A stretch of 64,000 nt of DNA, taken from positions 6,961,975 to 7,025,974 of the forward strand of contig RSEF01000004.1 in NCBI GenBank assembly GCA_003993805.1, read 5' to 3'. Of this stretch, positions 47,053 to 59,400 are shown piece after piece. The notes beneath the pieces were generated by a model, which saw only the letters and a list, made by a program, of their open reading frames with translations, was not told the origin of the DNA and did no database searches. The position numbers and the translations under genes were made by a program. Numbering within the stretch: position 1 is the stretch's first letter; every line of letters begins with the position of its first letter. The DNA comes from Himantopus leucocephalus (Eukaryota; Chordata; Aves; Charadriiformes; Recurvirostridae).

Positions 47053-50000
47053 GGGTCCACTGCTTTGTCAGAAGAGTCAATATGTTCAGGTCGGGGTGGC
47101 GAGGCCGAGCGTACAGACTGACTGCTCTATCCCAGACCCAGCTCGTTCAACGATACATTAACTGGATCCATTACCTTGATGTAAAGCCTCCCATAGAAAC
47201 TGCCCTGTCAGCAGTGAGGAGCTGCGGAGCCTTTCAGAACTTTTTCTGCAGGGGTGCCATGATTATGATCATAAGTTTGCAATAATGATAATGGAGCTAA
47301 CCATAATACCATTTCCAACTGAGGTACGCTATGGATTTGTATAAAATACGTATCAAATTATTTCTAGATCTTTTAAGTTCAGAGCCGACAGGAGTTTTTT
47401 ATTATAATGATTTTGTATTGACATAACAACGACTTTCAGCTAAGCGGTTAGGCCTATATATTTCCCTCATGGCCTTCAAAAGCACTGTAAATTGAAATGT
47501 ACATTAAAAACAGTCAATCTTTGTTTGCTGGCAACATTGAAGGAGAATTGACTGTATTTTTATTTAAAAAGCCCATATCTTACAGTGACTGGACTACAAT
47601 GAGAAGGAGTCTTAACAAAGTGCTCATTTAAGATCTAAAAAAATTTTCTCTATTTTACTAGATCCATAGAAGCATCATTTTGCTCAACAGAAGTGTAAAG
47701 GTACTCGTTAACGTCTTCACAAAACTGATGACCTGATACAAAGCACTGGACTAAAGAAAACAAGGACTCAAACACTCTGTTCTGCACTGACCCGACCCAT
47801 AAACCTCTCGTCTGAAACAGGGCAGCCCATCTCCTGCTCTGTCCAGGTGCCTGCAGAGAGCTCTGCTCAAGCTCCTACGTTCAAACGCTTCAGTGGAAAG
47901 CCATGTTTCATGGAGAAACTGCATCTTCAGTCCTAAGATGGTGGTGAAAAGAAAAGGAAAAAACTGGGATTGGTACTGAAAAAATCCCCCCAGACCTTAA
48001 AAACTTCACTCAGGTAAAGCAAAGAAATAGTATCTAAAAACTATAAAGGATGGATGACAGGACTTGGCCCGGCCCTAAGGCTGCCTATTCTGCAAACAGT
48101 TGTCTGCGAAGAAGTGATAGGTGCTAATTAATAAATAGCGCTGTTTTTTCTTTACCAATTACTTATCGATACACCCGATACTCCTCTTTGATAAGCTAGT
48201 CTAGATTGGTAATAGCTTTTATCACAGCTGTGAGCGAGCAGAATCAAGAACACGGTGCCTTTCCTTTTAAGTTGTTTATCTTCTGCTGTTATAGAATTCT
48301 CTGCAGGGTTTGTTTGGAATTGCGATAAATTAAACACCTTATTTTTTTAAAAAAATATTATTTGTATTGTAGTAATGCCTAGAAATCCCACTGTGGACGA
48401 GGGCTTTGCTGTTACGTGAATACAACTCTGAACACAGAAAAGGCTGTGTCCCAGAGAGCTCACCCCTGAGCTTTGTGATTGATTGCTTATGCGTATTCCT
48501 TCCAAATGTTATCTCTGAGCGAGTGTTTTCTGTAATTTATGTCATATTCTATCTCCTGCTTTGTTTTGTGCCTGTATTTGGGGATGCAGTTTGCACGAAG
48601 CAGCCGAAAACAGAAAGTTGTATTGTACTGGCCAGCAGACAAATTCCACAAAGGACTGAGATCTGCACTTTCTGGAGGATGAAACCCAATTCAAAGTAGA
48701 ATAACAGAAGATTTTCTAACCATGCCAAATAAGTTCATGAGGTAAAGACCACATGACAAAAAAGGAGACAACAAGATCCTTAACCAGTACATCAGAGCTG
48801 ATTTGAAAAACTCAATACGCTGTCACAAAATGTGATAATTTCACTTTGTTTTCTTCAGGAATAAAAACAAACCAAAACCCAACGCAGTAAGCAGAGCAAG
48901 CAGATTGCTGGCCTCGGAGCAGTGAGCCTCCGGAGCACTGATTAAAGGCATCCACCCTCCAACACACACAACTCCTCCAAGAACCGAAGATGTAACGAAT
49001 GCCCTCACAACCTATTAGCGAGCTTTGTACTCTGAACAAGAGAACCCCAGGGCCCAGTCCTGAAAGGTCATGAAATTTCTTAGGTTCAAACTAGACCTAA
49101 TCAAGGTTTTCCCAAAAGCAAATGAAGGAAAATAATGATTTGTAAAAGGAAAATCTAAAGAAATAACATAATTGTTCCATTCTTTAGAGTCTCCAAGCGC
49201 AGCCGCAAATGGTACGTGGCTCTGAAGGGGAAAAAAAAAATCTGAAATTTGGTTCTGGAGAAAGCCGGAGGGGCTTGTTTCTGCAAGGGGGTGCCAATGA
49301 ACAAGCCAACACCCATGAAGCTGCGCTTGAGTGATGTAAAAGGGTTCAAATACATTCTGAATCGTGTTCACTACTTTTAATGGCCACGGGGGCACTCTGT
49401 CAGTCTAGCCCGCTTTATGCTGTCTTTTGTTATTCTCAGCAAATTTTTACATTAATCTCAAAGAAGCAACCTTTTCTTTGTTAAAAACAGAAAGGGTTTC
49501 TTTTCTTTTTCTTTGACTGCATATATAACTCTCGCACCAAACTGTCCTCTCACACAGACGCTTTCTCGTGAACAGAGAACACCTCTTCAGACACCTCTTA
49601 ATTTGTCACTGGTGATATTTTCTACAGCTTTTGTTAATGAAAAAGAATTAAGATGGGCTCACTGGGCCAAACACAACTAGTTAGAAACTTTCATGGTTTA
49701 TGGAAATAAGCATGTCAAATGACAAAACCAAGTTTACCACACAGGTCTTTTGACCTTCTCTCCCCTTTTCTTAATGTTCAAATACTTCCCTCAAGGCCTA
49801 TTAGTTACAAAAGGTAAGTATTTGGCTAATGATATAGCTTAAAAGCAAAACCAAAAATTACAGCTGCCTGCCTCAAAAATGCCCTCCTACAGTTCATTTA
49901 TGGGTTTTCAAAGTGAAGGATTTTAGAAATGTAAAGAATAACTGACAGTTTTATATCCATAATGCATTCCTCCCTAGGCACATTTACAGTCTATATAGTG

Positions 50001-51311
50001 TGTGGTATTTAAAAAAAAAAAAATCCTGAGATATAAAACCGGGGACTTAAATACAAAATCACTTTTTGAGGCTAATGTAGTTTTATCAGTGGAAAGGATC
50101 CTATACTGCCTCTTCGACTGTGACCTATGCTTCTCTTATATTAATTTGTTTGTTGGCCAGCCCTGCTTATCGTGAATTTGGTATTTGAGGTGAGGCTCTT
50201 TTTCAGACTCTTTCCACTGCGCCATTTGTCTTCATAGCACAGATTCTCTTTTCTCTCGACTATTCCACTGACACCTTTGCTTGACTTCGTGTTCTTCTAT
50301 CCACCCCCCAGGCTATGGCTGCCTGCTTATTTATGCTGTCGGCTTAATTTCCTGATTGATATTCTCACGTTCCCCCTGCTACTTATTTATTTACATCGTC
50401 TGCTTGTTTCCAAGTCCTGCTTCTTTAAGATCATAATGCTATTTTATTTATGGAAGAGAATCACTGTTTCCCACAGCATGTTCTTTATGCTTCTGCCACG
50501 ACCTTCTACAGTACCAGTTAATCATCCCAAATATTGCTACACTCAAAATGTCGTGCTTTTCAATCCTCTGTGCCTCTCTGGTGGAATTCTCTTCCTGGGG
50601 ACACCTCACCGGCTGAAGCAGTGCATTTTTTTTATTATATTCATTATTTAGCGCCTAAACAGCATTACATTCTCTAGGTAAACAGAAGATAAGGTACCTA
50701 TGCTACATTACTTATGACCTACGGATCTGATTTACCCTTCTCCAGGATAAATCAGCAACAGTTCCTGCAGTCAAAGGGTTTACCCCTGGGTAAAACAAAC
50801 TGGCACAGACAGAAGAACCATATGAGCACATATGACAGCCTGATGGCAAAAGATACAATACCCTCTATGGGGAGAGAGAGATGTGGCTACTCTTATCTAT
50901 AAAACAAATCTTTTGGAAGGCCTACAAACATACGGAGGTAAAATGCTGACTCAGGAAAGGCAAAAGAACTACTGGTTTCTGTAGTGTCACAGTTTCACTG
51001 GGCTGTTTGGTTGCTGAAGGATGAAGTAGGGTGTGAGTAGCAGGTCAGGAATCTCAAAGGATTCTTTGGGGTGAGAGAAAGCGAGACTTAGACTGGCCAG
51101 GCACTCACAGAGAGCTTCACCTTGACCGAGTAGCCAGACACCATCTCACCCAAAGCGCACTGCTCCTTTTAGCTAGTGCCAGAACATTTTCATTACTCCA
51201 GCCAACGGTTTGTCATGAGAAAGGTTGCACCAAGTTCTCCTTGTACATAACAAAATGTACTGCGGCCTTCTCCTAATTAACGCTGCTGATTTCTGTTAAA
51301 GTGCTGTCCTT
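47053..51311. other. Unique non-coding DNA
   Basis: No gene or repeat family was recognised. The interval is mostly AT-rich with short A-runs (for example 50009-50023). The 124-codon frame at 50277-50651 encodes a hydrophobic low-information peptide in T-rich sequence and is most likely chance. Confidence 0.55.
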
Positions 51312-51445
51312 GCACCTCCCAACCAACACAGAGAGGACGGCTCCGCTTCTCAAGAACGACATGCTGCTGCCANCGCACCTCCCAACCAACACAGAGAGGA
51401 CGGCGAAGCTTAGCTCTACTTCTCAAGAATGACATGCTGCTGCCA
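51312..51445 (+). repeat. Head-to-tail duplication split by one N
   Basis: The block 51312-51372 recurs at 51375-51445 in direct orientation, with a single N at 51373. Both begin GCACCTCCCAACCAACACAG and end GACATGCTGCTGCCA. They differ by one substitution and an internal replacement of 6 bases by about 16. The position of the N exactly at the junction suggests an assembly join of overlapping or allelic contig ends rather than a genomic duplication. Confidence 0.85.
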
Positions 51446-53145
51446 GTGCTTGCCATGCCCTTGGGCGCAATGCTGGGCTAACAGTGAAGACAAGGAGGAG
51501 GGCAGGTGAGGAGAAGAAATCGGGAATGTGACTGTTTAGGTGAATTCCCAAGCGTACCATGCATCCCACGTAGATTATTCTTTAGCATTGTCAAATCCAG
51601 CACACTCAGAGTCATGTCTGAGTGGTACCTGGCCCCAGTTATAGCCAATTTCACTGGCTGGTACCCCAAGCTATCCTCAACACGCTGGAGACATGCTCCC
51701 AGGTCTGTTGTAGTATTTAAGAAGTACTAGTGGAGTGCTTTGAGAGGGACACGCTGAACTGAGGTAGGGAAGCCTGCCTTTCCTTCACAGGTGTAAAACG
51801 TGGAATGCTCTAACAACCCAAACTTCAGTAAGCTGATAAAAACAGACCAATCTGTGGCCTTATTTAACTGCTTAATTTGTTGGCTGTTAAGAAGTTAGAC
51901 TGTTTGTTTGGCTCAGGGGTGGAGAGCAGAGTCCAAGTCCATCCCGCTTTTGTACCACACAGAAAGGGGAAGGAATCGGCAGAGGCTATTCATTTTAACA
52001 AGTGGCAAAGTGGTGATGCCACAGGGGGAAAAAATAGATGCAGCTGTGCCTGCAGCATTACTTAATCTTTCTCCCTCCATTGCCTTCCATGAAGATTGAG
52101 CCCCAGCCAGCAAAGGAACAGCTGCTGGTGGTTATACAAACTATCACGCCTGAGTCCAGCCTGAGGCTGGGAGATATGTGTTTGGTTTTCTGCATAGTGC
52201 CTTTCATAGTCAAAGGTTCACAAAACTATCCTCACTGACTCTGCCCCAGGACTCTGCCTCAGTGCGGGCGTGGAGTTGGGGAATGCAAAAGAGGCATTTG
52301 TTTTGAAGCCAGACTGTGGCCAACAGTGCAATAGCTGAGTCACCAGCCGCAGGGCTGATAGCGCTGCCCTTACCGCGCTGAACACCCTTAGTGCCTGACA
52401 GGAAATCTCAGTTGGAGCCGTCTTCAAAAATCTGTTCCCCCTCTCCGTGCCACCACACTGTAAGCTCTGCATCCAGGTCACGCTGCATGGCCCAGAAGCT
52501 TCAGTAGAAGAATGCGGGACTGGAAAGGACTTCCCGGGTCACAACCCGCTATTAAAGACAAGCATTAAATCACAAAGACATAATAATAACAAAAAGGCAT
52601 AAATACCCATTTTTAATTCTCACTTATATAAAGGCACATCCAAATATAAATCACAATGAAAACTTCAAAGAGAACTAAATTGCCTGATCCGGTGAAATAA
52701 ATCGGATCCAAAGCAGCCTACTATCTAGCTGCAGAAATACAGCCCACAAGACGTTAATTAATATAGAAGCAGAAGGAAAGATTGATGCCAGATTTAAATA
52801 GGTTTCTCTCATATCACAACCTGGTACAAAGCATCTTGAGTTATAATCTTGAATGACACGATTAGTAGTGGATGGTAGGGGGGGTCCTGCCCAACTGGAA
52901 GATTGTCCCCTATCATTCTGGCTACCATCGAACCTCAGAGCACTGAGATTTCAGTGGTCTGGTTTTATTCATTTACCCATGAGCTCATCTGCTCAGACAA
53001 ATCAGAAAGCTTCTTTCTTCCATTCTTTGATGTAAAATAAAAATTATAAAAATTGACAGAAAAATCCAGCTCTCAAGAATCTCCCAGAATATGCAAAAAG
53101 GAGAAAAACAGAGATTAATGGATCCCAGCACCATTTATCCAATTG
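51446..53145. other. Unique non-coding DNA
   Basis: No gene or repeat family was recognised. Open frames around 51480-51730 and 51880-52240 lie on both strands and carry no domain signature. Confidence 0.55.
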
Positions 53146-53461
53146 ATATCCTGTTTGGAGGTGGACAGTAGAGATACTGTAACTCCGCCCTGGATATTTT
53201 ACCATTGCATTGGCAAGACCACGATGCGATGGAAGAGGCCTGGCCATCCCTCCACCCTGTCCCACCCTTGCACATCTTACATGAGGGCTCCGACTGTTAT
53301 CTNTATATCCTGTTTGGAGGTGGACAGTAGAGATACTGTAACTCCACCCTGGATATTTTACCATTGCATTGGCAAGACCACGATGCAATGGAAGAGGCCT
53401 GGCCATCCCTCCACCCCGTCCCACCCTTGCACATCTTACATGAGGGCTCCGACTGTTATCT
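53146..53461 (+). repeat. 157-bp duplication split by one N
   Basis: Copy one is 53146-53302 and copy two 53305-53461, both 157 bases, separated by N at 53303 plus one base. They differ at three positions, all transitions. Unique sequence resumes directly after copy two. The 145-codon plus frame and the 126-codon minus frame that cross this region are duplicated translations of the same DNA. The best explanation is two contig ends that overlap (perhaps as two haplotypes) and were joined with a minimal gap. Confidence 0.9.
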
Positions 53462-56400
53462 TTCTTCTACAAGTAACTGGCTTCTCCCTCTCTACTGCAG
53501 CACTTAACTGCTTCCAGGTGGCTCTGCTGAGATGGAGAGAGCTCCTGCCATTTCTTACTGCACCAGCTTGCTGTAGATAGTGTGAAAGCAGTCAGGGCTC
53601 CAGTTAGCACCAGTCAGAATTTCACAAGTGTGTGAAGAGAGATCTCCATGGAGCGACATGGCCTTCTCACTGCTCTACCTTTGGGTCCAAGGTGGATGAA
53701 CGCTTGAGGATCAACGGATTCCAAGTGTCACTGACTACTGACTCCTCAGCAGTAGGTCAGGAATATTCTTTACTTAAGGAAGGGCTTTTTCAGTTCCTCA
53801 GAGTGGTAATGCTTTGTTCACACCTCATCTTTAATTCTTGCGGCAGTATTTTCTTTCACCGAGAGAGCTCCCAGAGGACCCTTCCTCAGTACGACTAACA
53901 TGGTTCGCTGCACTTCAGCACATTATCCTGTGCTTGCATATTTGCAAAGCAGCCAGGATGTAACAACCGACAGACCCTCTGCACAGTCCCTGGCCCAAGT
54001 CTAAGGATGACATGTCCCATTCATCCAACGAGACATCTATTAAACTTACTATTGTCTACCCTAAGGGGAGAGTAAGTTGCACACTAGTTAGGCCTTCAAG
54101 AAATCCTCAAGGCTGGTGAGATGCGGGCTCTGCGCACACAGCCTCTGAGCACCTGGGAAATTCCAAATGAATCACAGATGTAAGTCCTGACTTAATCGAA
54201 GTGATGATGAACATGTGGGCGTAAGAGCAATACATTCATGAGACTTAAACGATTTATAAAAGAAAATCTGGCTTGTAAAGAAAACAACCAGTTAGTTTAG
54301 TCAGATGCTTATTAAAACCTTGTGCATCGCCTCTTGACCACGGTATTTTTAAGATCTCGTCCTACAAAGCACTGGCACCTTCTCAGAGGTAATGAATGTT
54401 CTTACCTGACAGTGAAGCTGGACAAAGAGAGCACTTGGTGACTCTCACAATGAGACTCAGAGAAAGGATGGAGGGATGAGAAAAAGCAAAGCCTCAGGCT
54501 TGAATGATCAGAAAATCCTGAAGGAGTTCAGATGCTTTTCTGAACCTGCTCTGCCTAGAAATCACAAAGGATCTGCTTCTCTCATGTGATTCATAATACT
54601 GTTCTGGTTTCAGCTGGAATCTACACTGTGTTTCAGCAGATTTTTTTGCTTCCAGCCTAAAAACAAAAATTGCAAGAGTACAATAAACACTCTGTTAAGT
54701 CTGACCGAACTTCTTCGAGCCTCGGAAAAAATATCTATCCTTGCTTTATTAGACCCAATTTGGATCACCCATCTGTTGTCTGAGGGAGTTTGAAAGCTCA
54801 TGGGTGGAATAAAAAAAATCTTTCCATCTTCTTAACTATTCCACTGGCATTTGCTTACTAGTTTCCTGCCAACCAAGAAGCGTCTGAAGGGGACAGCACC
54901 TGAAGCTTTTTGGAACTGGTTTAGTTGAAGCTCTACGTAACAAGCAAGTGACAAGCGAGTTTTGTGTATTGTCACGGGCATCTTTCCTCATAGAGAAAAA
55001 GAGGCATGTGTAGAACTGGAGTTATTTTCCCCACTCTTCTTTATTACTTTTCCTTTGTTCTCTTGCTTATCTATTCCTTTTTAATGCAGAAGATAATACA
55101 ATTCCTATTCTCCCGGCTTGTGATGTTCAATGCATTTTGACATGTGATGCTGGTTGATGAAATTGGAGGAGAAAAGCTGCATGATGATTTAAAGTGTTAT
55201 TTTCATGATTGTGCCACTCTTGAGTATGGCACAAAGGCAAACATGACACATGAGCCTCCCGAAGAAAATAATCAGGATGACAGAACGTTAAATTAAAAAT
55301 TAGACTGTCCTGGTTAAACCAGGATGTCTGGACATCTAACCTTATAGGATTATATCTAACATCCTTTTACCAGCGACAGTTAATGCTTGAAGGGATTTTA
55401 TTCTCATGTAATCCCTGCATTGCTTTCAAATCTGCTTGTTTGGGGAGATATAATTAAAACTTATTATTCCTCCTTTCTCTGCCAACCAACTGTCAGAGAG
55501 CAGGAACAGAGAAAACAAGATTTCTTTACCAGCAAAAAACCTTGTTATTTTATAACTCAAACCTTATATATCTACTTAATTTCAAATCAAAGGATCAGAA
55601 CAGCCCTTTTCACTGGCAAAACATAGTGGACATGACAGGCACTGATACCAAACTTTCTTTAAGAAAAAAAAATAAACGTTGACAGATCATTGGAGAAATA
55701 GGAGTTTCAGAAATGATCTCTTTCTCCTCCTCCTTTCTCTTTGTTCTGCGTCTTAGAATGTATCAGCTGGCTCCTGCGTATAATACAGTAAAACAACTAG
55801 ACAATTACTTCTGTTCATACTACTCTACCTGTTTTGTGTATTTAGTGACAAAGAATAAAAAAGCATTGTATATAGTATAGGCATGTCACTGATAAAAGGG
55901 GAAACCCCACGTGAATTTTAGGAGGAACGCTCCAACGTACATATAGTACGTATGAGTGATACTGTGCTGTTTAGATCCCTGAAGGAATTTCAGAGATCTG
56001 ATAACCTTAAACCCAGGGATTTGGGACTTTTTCATTGCTGACACACTCTCTCATCTCAGTTCAGGTTGATCTTAGTAGATCAAATCCAGGATATGAAGGA
56101 TGGCATCTACCAGTTTCAGAAAGGACAGAGGAACCTGCAAGGAAAGCTTTAGATACCGTGTGGCCAGAAGAAATTAAAGCCTTGCTTTTAGGTTTTACTG
56201 GCATTTAAATAAATTGATGAAGGCAAAAATTAAGATAATAGGGGGCTAAAGGGTGGCTGGAAAATTTCTAGTGTCTATTAGCCATATTAGAGCAAACAGA
56301 CTTTTATTCCTCCTCTGTACAGACATTTGTCTTCTCCTCAGTACTGAAGCAAACAAATTCCTCCCTCTCTTCCACTCCCCTCCTAACCACCCATCCTTGC

Positions 56401-59400
56401 TCAGCACGTGCGGGCTCTTCTTTCACCCGACATCCCGAAGCAGACTGAGCACAGCTCAAGCTCTTCTCCAGCAATGTACAAAGGGACGTCCCCCGTGCTA
56501 GCCCCCAGCCGTCCACCTCACGTCCTGCTTTTGACTTCCCTGGTAAAGTGCCACAGGAGATGTGCCTTTATATCGCTGTGACACATTTTCCCCCACTTCT
56601 CAAGGCTGACACACTCTACATAAAAACTGTTTTGTTGCGGTTAGCTGAATCACCTCATGCCTCATGGAGCGCTCACAGCTTTGCTGTTAGTGTGATATTA
56701 ATATTGCCCCTGTCCCTGGTGGACAGGCAGCGTGTGAGTAATCCTGCCCACAGTCCTCCCCTCCTCCTGAGTCACCGGCACCCTTTAGCGACAAGTCTGA
56801 GCCGCGCTCACGTCTGTCCGCAAAAAGCCTAAACTTCCTGGAAGCACCAGTCCCCACGTGCCGAGACACTTCTCCTGTATGGGGACAGCCACCCAACTGC
56901 GTCCAGCAGGATCCCTGCCCGCTCTGCCTGTGGGCAGCTCTGACCCCACCACCGCTGGGCACCGCGGGTGCTGGGGGTGGCCGTGCTTCCCTCCGACACA
57001 AAGCTGCAGCCTGCCTGCAGTTATTTCCCAGCAGATTTCAAAGGACAAGCAGTTGGTTCTTCTAGGGAGAAACCCACAGTAGTACACGATACTATTGAGT
57101 TTGGTGCGCAACTGAGTCCCAAAACTGAAAAAAAACCCCGATTTAATAAATAAAAGAGGGCAGTTTGAAGACACACTCATAACCACTAAAGGTCCGCGAC
57201 TGCAACAGTTACCATATGGCACTATGTGAAGGTGGGAGGCGGGAGGGAAAATGCAGGCTCCCGGTTATCACTGTGTGGTATCTGGCAGATGATGGGCTTT
57301 CAGTGGTGATACCGTATACATCACCGAGCAGATTCCGCAGTCAGACCATAGCAACCTTCACTCAATCAATGAGGTCATAGCAGTGTCAACGCCAAGAAAC
57401 TACAGCTTCTCCTTTTCTTCAGATAAGAATTTCTGAACAACAAAAGAATAAAAATACCCAAGCCAATTTTCCCTGCAAAAGTGTGGGTGTGATTATCACA
57501 TGGTGTGTATCACTCAGCTCAGCCCCATGATAATTGATGGGGCTGTACTCACTTAATACCAGCTTGGATCTGATACATAAACATCTAGCATTCCATTTAG
57601 CAGTCAAAATTAAACAGGGTTTGGTCTTTTTTGAAAGCTAGGACTGAATTCACCGAATATTTCATTTTTTTGAAGAACACTGTTGCTTATATAAGTAAAG
57701 AAATTTGCAAAGAAGTAAACTTTCTGGCAGCTCTTCCGTCAAAGAAAGAAACCGAGTAGCTTTTTATTTACCTGGGAGAACCCCTAACTAGCAATTCTCG
57801 GTCACCCACAGCTGGCTGATTGAAATACTGATTAAGGTCTATTTCCCGCACCACGCTCGTGTGGCAGCTTTGCTGCAGCTCCTTTTTACACGCTGAAAGA
57901 ACGCATTGTTTGGGGGGGGAAAAAATGCAGTAACTAAATCAGGTTGTGAAGTCATTTTAAGACTAAACTAAATTCAGCCTGCCTTTTCTAACTCTCGAGC
58001 AGACATCAGCAATACAAACCTTTTCTTCACAGGTCTTAATCTCCTGGTGGAGAGTTTATCTTTATAAAGGATGAGAAGATACCTCAGTTTCAATGTGCTA
58101 AATAGCTGGCTCTGAGACTAATACTACAGTACAGCCTAAGCTATTTATACTGGTTTTTTAGAACTTGGCTACAGTCATGGATATGACACGTTTCACTCTT
58201 CTTCATTCCTTCCTGGTCTTTGTTATTCTCTCTTAGATCCTGAAGTTCCATCCTGTGTTTAAATACATCCCTATTCAGAACAGATCGTAAATCATAATAT
58301 TCCTTCTGACCACTCAGTTTTCTTCTGAATCACAAGCTCAGGAATAAACCCAACTTTTTGATGTTACTTTTGGTCATCACAAAATGACATGCACAACTTG
58401 ACATCTGAGTGATGAGAGCCAGAAGAAACTTCGGCAAAAATTCTGTAGAGCTTCCTGATGCACGTGGTCTCTCAAAGTAGCAATAGCTTTCAAAAAAGTC
58501 CAGGCAAGCCTTCAGTCTGTACAGTAATCCAGTAGGTTCATATTCACTCTTCATGAGCCATAAAGCAGGTATTACACTGTAAAAGCTAACAACGGAAAAA
58601 ACAGTTCTCTTCATCCCAGGAAAAGATAGGAAAAATAATCAGAAAGTTTTAATCAGTTTGTGACTATAAAAATAAGTAAATTTTGAATAGGTAACATCTT
58701 CATTCTCAATTCTTCACTGGTGTGCAGTAATGAATTTACGTCATCACTGAGACAGGGCCAAAATCTACTAACCGAAGCCAACGGGGTTAAATAAGTGATT
58801 TACGTCGAGGCAGAATTTGCCTTGTAATCTGGATTTGAACCAGGTGATCTACTCAGGAAAAGCTACGCCACCTATTGCTTGAACCCACGCTAACCCATCT
58901 CTATTATGATACTGATTTCTCCGCTCTCATTACTTCCTTTCACACGTTAAGTCATTTTCACCATATCACCCCTATTTTTGCTATGCTATTTTATCTGCTT
59001 TTAAACGGTACATGCAGCCCATATTAACCCGCTGCTGAAATCTTTCTCATACAAGGACATGTAATCCTTTTTGTTACACGGTGCTTTAATAACTTGCTTT
59101 GTTAATAGCCCATTCATTTCAGATAGTTTGATAGAGAAGTTCCCGATTGGATTTAGTAGTTAGCAAAAAGCTATGTTATCCTTTCAGAAACGCAAATACA
59201 TTATTTCATTCCCGTATGTCGATCCAGATTTTAACCTAACATATGATTAAGATAACATGAGTATCTTTTAGCAGCAGTGTGTTTTTCCAAAATGCACGCT
59301 TCGTTACTGAATTAAAACTAGAGCTGGGTAGCCTGCAACTTCTGCTGAAGTAAGCAAGGACATGTCACATGGCAGCCGCAGAGATGAGAGAGGGTGAAGA

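Noticed and set aside
50277..50651. 124-codon hydrophobic frame resembling a membrane protein
   Set aside because: T-rich DNA gives Leu/Phe/Ile-rich frames by chance. There are no splice, start or family features.
53143..53580. 145-codon plus frame with an internal repeated peptide
   Set aside because: The peptide repeat is only the 157-bp N-split duplication translated twice.
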